Positions 1 to 5,698 of a stretch of DNA of 15,198 nt are shown here, in pieces (position 1 is the first letter of the stretch; each line of letters opens with the position of its first letter). Under the pieces are notes generated by a model. That model was not told the origin of the DNA. It worked only from the letters and a program-made list of their open reading frames with translations, and searched no databases. The stretch is taken from contig CALANQ010000438.1 of NCBI GenBank assembly GCA_937926025.1, forward strand, positions 1 to 15,198, read 5' to 3'. Source of the stretch: an uncultured Acidimicrobiales bacterium (lineage in GTDB: Bacteria > Actinomycetota > Acidimicrobiia > Acidimicrobiales > Iamiaceae). The position numbers and the translations under genes were made by a program.

Positions 1-447
1 CGCACCACCGCCGGGGCCGACGTGCCGCTGCTGGTCATCGGCTATCCACAGATCCTGTCGGCGACGGGGGGCTGCCTCGCCACCCCCGGCCTCGACCCCG
101 CAGAACGAGCCATGCTCCGCGACGAGACGCGCCGGGCGAACGAGGCGATCCGGTCGGCCGCGATCCTCGCCGGCGCGTTCTACGTCGACACCCTGGACGC
201 GTTCGACCACCACCTGATCTGCTCCGACGAGCCGTTCGCGAACGGGCTGGTCGTCCCCGGTGCCGACACGGTGATGACCGAGGGCGACTACCTGACGGGC
301 GCCTTCCATCCCAACCCGGCGGGCCACGAGTGCATCACCGAGACGATCCTCGCCCGGCACCGCTACCCCGCTCAGCTCGATCCGCCGCCGCTCGGCGGTT
401 CGCTCCCGGACCAGCCGGCGGTCGGGTCCGCGGCCCCCTGCCCGTGA
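1..447 (+). CDS. SGNH/GDSL-family hydrolase, C-terminal part
   Basis: Only the last 148 residues are present and the start lies outside the window. The reading frame is open from base 1. The C-terminal block FHPNPAGH (about bases 304-327) matches the block V of SGNH/GDSL esterases and lipases, where the His completes the catalytic triad. The preceding segment (a hydrophobic LLVIGYP strand, then a Cys-containing loop and a YVDTLDAFDHH stretch) fits the second half of secreted actinobacterial SGNH hydrolases. Family members usually hydrolyse ester bonds of lipids or sugars outside the cell; the substrate cannot be told here. The nucleophile Ser and the oxyanion residues would be upstream of the window. 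A Pro-rich tail of about 25 residues follows the His block. The gene ends 14 bases before a hairpin and is probably unrelated to the next gene. Confidence 0.82.
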   Translation, partial: RTTAGADVPLLVIGYPQILSATGGCLATPGLDPAERAMLRDETRRANEAIRSAAILAGAFYVDTLDAFDHHLICSDEPFANGLVVPGADTVMTEGDYLTGAFHPNPAGHECITETILARHRYPAQLDPPPLGGSLPDQPAVGSAAPCP

Positions 448-461
448 TGCGCCACGCACGA

Positions 462-481
462 ACGCACCGTGGTCGGTGCGT
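462..481 (+). terminator. GC-rich hairpin after the hydrolase gene
   Basis: ACGCACCG (462-469) pairs with CGGTGCGT (474-481) around a TGGT loop, 14 bases after the hydrolase stop. There is no T-run, as is common for actinobacterial terminators. An alternative 8-bp pairing (452-459 with 476-483) competes for the same right arm. The hairpin covers a possible GTG start at 476 for the next gene, which argues for the ATG at 509. Confidence 0.5.
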
Positions 482-508
482 GGGCCCGGTGACCGACGGC
501 AGCGTCGG

Positions 509-1261
509 ATGAGCGGGGCGAGCGTTCGGGTCGCCAAGGCCCACCCCCCCGTGACCGCACTGGGTTGGGGCATTCGAGGAGGGATCTGGTTGCAGGGCTG
601 CTCGATCAGCTGCCCGGGCTGCCTCTCCCGCGACACGTGGCCCGAAGACGATCGCCTGCTGGTCGACGTCGGGGTGATCACGGGGTGGGTGGCTGAGGTG
701 GTTCCGAAGAGCGATGGCATCACCATCTCGGGAGGGGAGCCCTTCGACCAGCCTGCGGCGGTCCGGGAGATTGCACGGGCGGCACGGCTGGCCGCAACGG
801 ACCGGGCTGTCGACGCCTTCCGACCGGGCGGCGGCGAGGAGGGCGTCGCAGGCGCCGGGAGCAAACAGCAGCGTCTGCAGGACGCTGCCGAGCGTCAGCG
901 GATCGCGCAGGCGCGGGGCGTCGCGGATCGCGCCCAGCGTCGCGGTACCGAAGGCCTCGATCTCGCCGTCGGACTCGATCTGCGTCACGACGAAGATGAA
1001 CTCGAAGTCCGCCTTCTCGACGCCCGCCGGCCGGCCGACGACGGCTGGCGGGGATCGACCAACCAGGAGTTCCACGCGCTCACGCCGCTCGGCGCGCAGC
1101 GGGAGCCCGCAACGTGGCGCGCCGACCGCCGGCTCCAGGTCACGGTGGATGAGCGCCAGGTGTGGATCGTCGGCATCCCGCGCCACGGCGACCTGAACCG
1201 CATGGAAGCCCACCTGGCGGCCGATGGCATCGAGCTGGACCAGGTCAGCTGGCGCCCGTGA
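509..1261 (+). CDS. Radical SAM activase-like protein (4Fe-4S single-cluster), probably rearranged in the middle
   Basis: The reading frame is open for 250 residues. The N-terminal part has GCSISCPGC, the CX3CX2C motif that binds the radical SAM 4Fe-4S cluster. It follows a GIWLQGC stretch and precedes ITISGGEPFDQP, the GGE motif that contacts the SAM amino group. This pattern fits the NrdG/PflA-like activase group. The C-terminal part, from about base 1019, also looks genuine: WRGSTNQ, LTPLG, and an ending VWIVGIPRHGDLNR...VSWRP. The stretch between (about 800-1018) has a Gln/Arg/Asp-rich composition typical of an antisense reading, and codon-position GC places the coding frame there on the minus strand. 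The gene may therefore be a non-functional chimera that stays open by chance. The ATG at 509 is preferred over the GTG at 476, which lies inside a hairpin. The gene converges on the PP2C gene and shares a hairpin with it. Activases of this kind are sometimes found near kinase/PP2C/AAA modules, but its role here is inferred only from position. Confidence 0.68.
   Translation: MSGASVRVAKAHPPVTALGWGIRGGIWLQGCSISCPGCLSRDTWPEDDRLLVDVGVITGWVAEVVPKSDGITISGGEPFDQPAAVREIARAARLAATDRAVDAFRPGGGEEGVAGAGSKQQRLQDAAERQRIAQARGVADRAQRRGTEGLDLAVGLDLRHDEDELEVRLLDARRPADDGWRGSTNQEFHALTPLGAQREPATWRADRRLQVTVDERQVWIVGIPRHGDLNRMEAHLAADGIELDQVSWRP
800..1018 (-). pseudogene. Unidentified minus-strand coding fragment inside the radical SAM gene
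   Basis: In bases 841-1020 a hand count gives GC of about 93% at positions equal to 2 mod 3, 70% at 1 mod 3 and 45% at 0 mod 3. High-GC genes show third > first > second position. That order fits only the minus frame whose codons start at positions equal to 1 mod 3, not the radical SAM frame. The peptide is well balanced and protein-like: it starts near EKADFEFIFVVTQIESDGE and continues into LGSVLQTLLFAPGACDALL. It has no recognised motif, no start or stop of its own at the segment edges, and about 73 residues. I do not recognise the family. It may be an inverted or inserted remnant of another gene, or an assembly join. Confidence 0.45.
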
Positions 1262-1280
1262 CCGGATCAGCCGGTCACGG
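1256..1280. terminator. Bidirectional hairpin between convergent genes
   Basis: CCGTGACCGG (1256-1265) pairs perfectly with CCGGTCACGG (1271-1280) around a 5-base loop. The left arm contains the radical SAM stop codon and the loop holds the start of the PP2C stop codon (reverse strand). A 10-bp GC-rich stem at a convergent junction is well placed to end transcription from both sides. Neither side has a T-run. Confidence 0.65.
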
Positions 1281-2004
1281 TGACCAGCACGACCGAGACG
1301 TTGTCACCTCCGCCGCCCGCACACGCCAGCTCGCAGAGCGTCGAGGCGTCGGTGGCCGGATCGGCGAGAAGCTCTTCGATGCGGTCCAGCGACGCGTAGT
1401 CCGTCAGCCCGTCCGAGCACAGCAGTAGCCTCGAGCCCACGGCCAGGTCGACGGCATGGAGGTGCGGCGTCGGCGCCTCGGCCCGGTTGGTGCCGATCGC
1501 CTGGGTGATGAGCACCATCCGGGCGTCCTCCGGCATCCCCGCCGGCCTCGGTGGGCTGTCGTCGACGCTGATCTGCACCAGGCAGCCATCGATGATCTCG
1601 TACACCCGGCTGTCCCCCACGTTGAAGACGAGCGAGGGCCCCTCGGCTCGCAGGAGGACCCCGGCCACCGTGGCACCCATCCCCGCCGTCGAAGGGAGGG
1701 CGGCCATCTCGGCCCGCACGGCCCCGTGCGCGTCAACGATCAAGCCGGTCACGTCGTCCGGGGTGACGGCGGACGGCCCAGCATCGGCGAGCAGGTGGGC
1801 GACGAGCCGGCTCGCCCGATCGCCGGCGGCGTGACCGCCCATCCCGTCGACGACGGCGATCACCGTCGACCCACGCGTCGGGGCCAGCGCCACCTCCAGG
1901 TGCGCGTGGCGGGAGGTGCTGACGAACCCGTCGAGCACCAGCGCATCTTCGTTGTGCGCTCGCTCGAGCCCCACGTCGGTCGCACCGCTGACGGTCACGA
2001 GCAC
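1267..2004 (-). CDS. PP2C-family Ser/Thr protein phosphatase
   Basis: A 245-residue, single-domain PPM/PP2C phosphatase, the usual size for bacterial Stp/PstP catalytic domains. It should remove phosphate from Ser/Thr in a Mn/Mg-dependent way and so oppose the kinase encoded at 5699-8383. All main motifs are visible: ERAHNED (residues 14-20), AVVDGMGGH with metal ligand Asp53, GMGATVAG, FNVGDSRVY, LCSDGLTD with Asp198, and GGGDNVS with Asp234. There is no signal peptide or membrane segment, so it should be cytosolic. The GTG at 2004 is chosen because GGAGGT (2010-2015) lies 5 bases upstream. A GTG at 1998, which would give a GTGA overlap, is the alternative. The gene overlaps the FHA gene by 10 bases and is last in the four-gene operon. 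Confidence 0.93.
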   Translation of the reverse strand: MLVTVSGATDVGLERAHNEDALVLDGFVSTSRHAHLEVALAPTRGSTVIAVVDGMGGHAAGDRASRLVAHLLADAGPSAVTPDDVTGLIVDAHGAVRAEMAALPSTAGMGATVAGVLLRAEGPSLVFNVGDSRVYEIIDGCLVQISVDDSPPRPAGMPEDARMVLITQAIGTNRAEAPTPHLHAVDLAVGSRLLLCSDGLTDYASLDRIEELLADPATDASTLCELACAGGGGDNVSVVLVTVTG

Positions 2005-2579
2005 GTCGGACCTCCAACCAGCTCGAAGTCCACATCCGCGGCCAGGCGGACCCGCTGACCGGGGTGCACCGTCTCCGGTCGATGGGGATCGATGCGTCGC
2101 CCGTCGACGAACGTACCGTTGGTCGAACCGAGGTCGGTGACCGTGAAGTGCGTGGCGCACCACGCCAGGTGGGCATGGAGGCGCGACACGTTGTCATGGC
2201 CGCTGAGGAACGCTCGGACGTCGTCCGGTCCAGCTTCGCGGCCCAGGTCGATGCCGGCGGCCGGCACCGGCACGTCGCCCCACGTGAACCGGGCGGCGAC
2301 GCCGACCGCTGACGTTTCCGCCGCAGATCGGAGGGTGCCGCACAATGCGCAGCGATCCTGGTCGGCCGCCAACGGCCCCCCACACCCGGCCGCCGCGCAC
2401 CGCTCGGGCTCCGGCTCGGCGGTGCCCGGCCTCGAGGGGGATGGTGGCGGGGCGACCGGATTCCCTGGCTCGACAACCGTCGCATCCCGTCTCGGACCCG
2501 TGGAGGGATCGTTCCCACAGGCCGGACAGGCCCAGAGGTGGACCTCGATCTCCGCCCCGCACCACGTGCACTCGGTCAT
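1995..2579 (-). CDS. Double zinc-ribbon FHA-domain protein
   Basis: A 194-residue protein with three parts. An N-terminal zinc ribbon has Cys4, Cys7, Cys18 and Cys21. After a Pro-rich linker comes a second ribbon with Cys61, Cys66, Cys77 and Cys80. An FHA domain fills about residues 100-190, with Gly113-Arg114, Ser132-Arg133-x-His135 and DLGSTNGTFVDG at 149-160, the residues that bind phosphothreonine in this family. It is expected to read phosphorylation laid down by the neighbouring kinase and bring partners together. The linker carries TVVE (residues 34-37), close to the TVVD in the kinase N-terminus, so the protein might itself be a kinase target, as GarA is (inference). Its ATG overlaps the ATPase stop as ATGA, which implies translational coupling. 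It is probably cytosolic. Confidence 0.93.
   Translation of the reverse strand: MTECTWCGAEIEVHLWACPACGNDPSTGPRRDATVVEPGNPVAPPPSPSRPGTAEPEPERCAAAGCGGPLAADQDRCALCGTLRSAAETSAVGVAARFTWGDVPVPAAGIDLGREAGPDDVRAFLSGHDNVSRLHAHLAWCATHFTVTDLGSTNGTFVDGRRIDPHRPETVHPGQRVRLAADVDFELVGGPTCS
2010..2015 (-). promoter_or_regulatory. Ribosome binding site of the PP2C gene
   Basis: GGAGGT on the minus strand, 5 bases before the GTG at 2004 and 11 before the GTG at 1998. The spacing decides for 2004. Confidence 0.6.
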
Positions 2580-4426
2580 CGCAGCACGAGCTCCCAGTTC
2601 GTGCCGACGTGGCGCAGCTCCTCGACGATGACGAGGTCTCCCGCCGCCGGGGGCTCCGAGAAGATGGCCCGCGCCAACGGGTTCACGAGCACCGACTCGA
2701 CGATCGAGCCGATGCCACGGCCGCCCAGGTCCAGATCGGCCAGGGCGAGCTCCTCGACCTGGCCGATCGCCGTCGCGCTGATCTCGAGCCGCGCCTTGTA
2801 CTCCTGCTCGATACGACGTGCCACGTTGCCGAGCTGCATCGCCAGGATTCGCTTCCCCACCTCGGGCGAGATGTAGTTGAACACCACGATGTTGTCACCT
2901 AGCCGGTTCAAGAGCTCGGGTCGGTTGAGCGCCACGGTGAAGTGATCCTCGATGGCCTCCTTGTAACGGGTGACGAGCGTCTCGCGATCCATGTCAGGGG
3001 TGGCGTTGCGCACCCGTCCACCGGACTCGTCGATCGTGAACGAGCCGAGGTTGGATGTGAAGACGAGGACCGTCTCGGTGAAGAACGTCGTCGTGCCGGC
3101 ACCGTCGGTCAGCCGACCGTCCTCCAGGATCTGGAGGAACTTGTCCAGGATGCGGGGGTGCGCCTTCTCGATCTCGTCGAACAGCACGAGACTGAACGGG
3201 TGTTCCCGCAGGGCGTTGGTGAGCTCGCCGCCGGCGTCGTGGCCGATGTAGCCGGGCGGCGCACCGATGAGGCGGGCCTCGGCATGTTCCGCCGAGAACT
3301 CGCTCATGTCGAAGCGGATGTAGGCCCCCTCGTCGCCGAAGATGAGATCGGTCAGGGCCTTGGCCAGCTCCGTCTTGCCCACACCGGTGGGACCGGCCAG
3401 GAAGAGCACGCCGCGCGGCCGGTTCGAGGAGGATGACACGTGCGCCCCGTTGAGGCCGGTGACCGACCGCATGATGATGTCGAGCGAACGGCGGACCGCA
3501 TCGTCTTGCCCGAGGACCCGATCGGTGACGAGGGACGGATCGCTGAGGCGCGAGCGGAGGTACGGCTTGCGCCAAGGGTTCTCGGTGACTCCGACCCGGT
3601 AGGAGCGAGCCGCGTCCTCGATGTAGGCGAGTGGGAGATCGAGGTCCCGCGCCAACCGTTGGACCTCGACCATGCCTCGCAACGTCACCCCGTCGGTCAC
3701 CTCGGCGAACCGTTCTTCGAGCTCGGCTCGCCGTTGCGGATCGGCATCGCGGGCATCAGGGAAGCTCGACGAGAGCGCCCGCGCCGCGACGAGGCGGTCG
3801 TCGAAGGAAGGCATGGGGACGACGGTGCGACGCAGCCGGCGGTCGGTGCCGGCGAGGAACCAGGAGGGAAGGTCGCGGTCGCTCGTGGTGACCCAGATGA
3901 TCTGGTTGTAGCAGCCCACGCCCCCGGCGGCAGCAGGCGCGACCGGCTCCAGGTCGTGGGCGAGCTTCTCGCACGCGGAGAAGAAGGCGTGCTCTTCGGC
4001 GGTCAACGACTCGTTCTGCACCGTGAGGCGCGCCGCGAAGTCGATCACGACGCACACCCGAAGCTCCTTGGAGCGGGTGACCCGCAACAAGGCGGTGGTC
4101 AGCCCGGGCAGGGTCATCGGACAGGAGCCGTGCGCGAGCTCCAGGCCCAGCGCCTGCCCGACCGTCGTCCGGGCCTCGTCTCCGCCTCGCGCCGTCATCC
4201 CCTCGATGGGATCGAAGACCAGCAGGACGTCGTATCCGGCCCCGAGGACCACCTCGGTGAGCGCATCGAGCAGCGATAGCCGGGCGTGTCGATCGCCGCC
4301 TCGGTCGATCAGGACGTAGTCGCGGACGTTGCCCGACAGCAGGAGCTGCGGATTGGCCACCAACGAGCGCCGGGCATCCTCGAGCCAAGCCGGCAGGGTG
4401 GGCGCCGGCGGTTCTGCGCTGCTCAC
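2576..4426 (-). CDS. AAA+ ATPase with ClpA/ClpB-type C-terminal domain
   Basis: A 616-residue protein. The second half is a ClpA/ClpB D2-like AAA+ module: Walker A GPTGVGKT at 345-352, a pore-loop region APPGYIGH, Walker B LVLFDEIEKAH at 413-423, sensor 1 FTSNLG near 457, arginine-finger region NRPELLNRLGD near 500-510, and a sensor-2-like GGRGIGS. It should use ATP to remodel or unfold proteins. The first half (about 25-270) starts with NPQLLLSGNVRDYVL and has a VCVVIDFAARL strand, which looks like a degenerate AAA fold without a Walker A. No Clp N-domain, M-domain coiled coil or ClpP-binding loop is evident, so it is not a standard chaperone. The GTG at 4426 is chosen because AAGGAG (4435-4440) lies 8 bases upstream and GTGA overlaps the previous stop. 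Genes for phospho-signalling proteins flank it, so it is the likely effector of the module. Confidence 0.9.
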   Translation of the reverse strand: MSSAEPPAPTLPAWLEDARRSLVANPQLLLSGNVRDYVLIDRGGDRHARLSLLDALTEVVLGAGYDVLLVFDPIEGMTARGGDEARTTVGQALGLELAHGSCPMTLPGLTTALLRVTRSKELRVCVVIDFAARLTVQNESLTAEEHAFFSACEKLAHDLEPVAPAAAGGVGCYNQIIWVTTSDRDLPSWFLAGTDRRLRRTVVPMPSFDDRLVAARALSSSFPDARDADPQRRAELEERFAEVTDGVTLRGMVEVQRLARDLDLPLAYIEDAARSYRVGVTENPWRKPYLRSRLSDPSLVTDRVLGQDDAVRRSLDIIMRSVTGLNGAHVSSSSNRPRGVLFLAGPTGVGKTELAKALTDLIFGDEGAYIRFDMSEFSAEHAEARLIGAPPGYIGHDAGGELTNALREHPFSLVLFDEIEKAHPRILDKFLQILEDGRLTDGAGTTTFFTETVLVFTSNLGSFTIDESGGRVRNATPDMDRETLVTRYKEAIEDHFTVALNRPELLNRLGDNIVVFNYISPEVGKRILAMQLGNVARRIEQEYKARLEISATAIGQVEELALADLDLGGRGIGSIVESVLVNPLARAIFSEPPAAGDLVIVEELRHVGTNWELVLR

Positions 4427-5628
4427 CGTTCGAGCTCCTTTTGCTTGGGTGCGGACGACCGCCTCGCGCTGGCGGGGGCCGCGAAGGGGAAGCGGTCGTC
4501 GGCCACGATCTGGACGGGGACCGCTCCGGCGGGCGTCCGGTCGGTCAGATCCAGGACAACCCCGTCGTCGACCAGCGCCGCCTCGATCTGGTCGACGGCA
4601 GCACACCACTCGCGTTCGACCTCGGTACTGCGCACTGCGTCGATTGGCCCGGTCCGGCTGACGACGTTGAACGCCACGCGAGGTCGTCCGTCGAACAACC
4701 GGACGGCCACGGCGTGGTCGGACCAATCCGCCCGACGGACGTACGCCACGCCGTCGTCGACCACCAGGGTCTCGAACCCCTCCTCGACCACGTAGCCGAA
4801 CGACTGGAGCGACCGACGCACGGACGCCGCGACGAGCTCACGGTCGCGGTCGCCCACCGCCTCGGCCACCGCGGCGTCGGCTCGGGCCGCCAGGTCGGCC
4901 GTCGGGAGCGAGCCATCGATCTCCGCCAGGATCCAGCGCCGTGCCTCGCTCGTGGCCGGATGGTCCCACGCGCCGAGGCGCTCCAAGCAGCTGCGCACCG
5001 CACCGGTCCGCTCGCGCCTGGCGACCGCGGCTCGGTTGGCTCGCCCGACATCGTTGCCCAAGACCTCCGCCAGCTGACGACCTCGCACCTTCGATGGGGC
5101 GGTCACCGCGGCGTCGGCCAGGGCCTCGACCGCCGCGGCCTCGCCCGCTGTGCAGTCGAGGTCCAGCGACCGGAGGCTGCGCTCGACCGAGCGACGAACC
5201 TCGTCGCGCCACGCGTCATCGTCGACCGAGGCCGGTTCGGAACGGCGCTCGGTCGCTGGCTCGGACGACCCCTCCGGGATCGGATCAACCACGAGCGCTG
5301 CGGCGAGACCTCCGAGGGCCTCGCTGACCCGGGCAGACCGGGCATCGGCGACGGCCTCGGCGAGCGCGACGTCCGAGGCGGTCACCGCGACGCGCGTCGC
5401 CTCAACCCAGCGCTCGAGCGCCTCGGCATCGCCACGGGCGGCGCGTGGGGGCGCGCCGACCTCCAACGGCTCCAGGCCGTAGGCGTCGCACGCGGCCGCG
5501 CATCGCACCTCCTGCGATCGCAGCTGCTGCAACGTCTCGGACTCGGCGGACTCAGCAGCAGCCAACCGCCGGCGGGCAAGCTCCGCGGCCGACACGATCT
5601 GATAGGTCCCGCCCTTGGGTCCGCTCAT
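4423..5628 (-). CDS. Uncharacterised MSGPKGG protein, first gene of the phospho-signalling operon
   Basis: A 401-residue, soluble, Ala/Arg/Glu-rich protein. It begins MSGPKGGTYQIVSAAELARRR, a start I associate with uncharacterised proteins near AAA and kinase genes, although no formal domain name can be given. Residues 10-45 and several later stretches look helical, with a possible coiled coil. A Ser/Glu/Pro-rich linker lies near 120-140. A C-terminal alpha/beta region (about 285-375) has GYVVEEGFETLVVDDGVAYV and RPRVAFNVV strands and resembles a compact folded domain. No catalytic motif, signal peptide or membrane segment is visible. The ATG at 5628 follows a GGGAGGGG ribosome site. The gene starts 70 bases from the divergent kinase start and couples to the ATPase by a GTGA overlap. 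It may be an adaptor or substrate of the ATPase (inference). Confidence 0.85.
   Translation of the reverse strand: MSGPKGGTYQIVSAAELARRRLAAAESAESETLQQLRSQEVRCAAACDAYGLEPLEVGAPPRAARGDAEALERWVEATRVAVTASDVALAEAVADARSARVSEALGGLAAALVVDPIPEGSSEPATERRSEPASVDDDAWRDEVRRSVERSLRSLDLDCTAGEAAAVEALADAAVTAPSKVRGRQLAEVLGNDVGRANRAAVARRERTGAVRSCLERLGAWDHPATSEARRWILAEIDGSLPTADLAARADAAVAEAVGDRDRELVAASVRRSLQSFGYVVEEGFETLVVDDGVAYVRRADWSDHAVAVRLFDGRPRVAFNVVSRTGPIDAVRSTEVEREWCAAVDQIEAALVDDGVVLDLTDRTPAGAVPVQIVADDRFPFAAPASARRSSAPKQKELER
4435..4440 (-). promoter_or_regulatory. Ribosome binding site of the AAA+ gene
   Basis: AAGGAG on the minus strand, 8 bases before the GTG at 4426. It rejects the longer in-frame extension up to 4726. 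Confidence 0.6.
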
Positions 5629-5669
5629 TGCCCCTCCCACCCCACGGCGCGGCCGTCTGAGCGGCACGG

Positions 5670-5677
5670 TAGCCTAT
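5670..5677. promoter_or_regulatory. Candidate shared -10 element of the divergent operons
   Basis: TAGCCTAT lies in the 70-base gap between the divergent starts at 5628 and 5699. Read rightward it gives TAGCCT (5670-5675). Read leftward it gives TAGGCT (5676-5671). Both fit the loose actinobacterial TANNNT -10. No convincing -35 is seen on either strand, so this is a candidate only. Confidence 0.35.
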
Positions 5678-5686
5678 GAGCAGATC

Positions 5687-5692
5687 GGAGGG
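5687..5692 (+). promoter_or_regulatory. Ribosome binding site of the kinase gene
   Basis: GGAGGG, 6 bases before the GTG at 5699. It sets the start there rather than at the ATG at 5615, which would overlap the divergent gene. Confidence 0.65.
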
Positions 5693-5698
5693 CGCTGG

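Noticed and set aside
476..508. GTG at 476 as the radical SAM start
   Set aside because: It lies within the hairpin after the hydrolase gene and has no ribosome site. The peptide it adds is Arg-rich and unlike the family.
335..1213. A 292-residue minus-strand open frame through the radical SAM gene
   Set aside because: Only about 800-1018 has minus-strand codon bias. The ends are antisense shadow of the radical SAM halves, so a full gene is not supported.
5615..5698. ATG at 5615 as the kinase start
   Set aside because: It would overlap the divergent MSGPKGG gene and its ribosome site. GGAGGG before the GTG at 5699 is far better.
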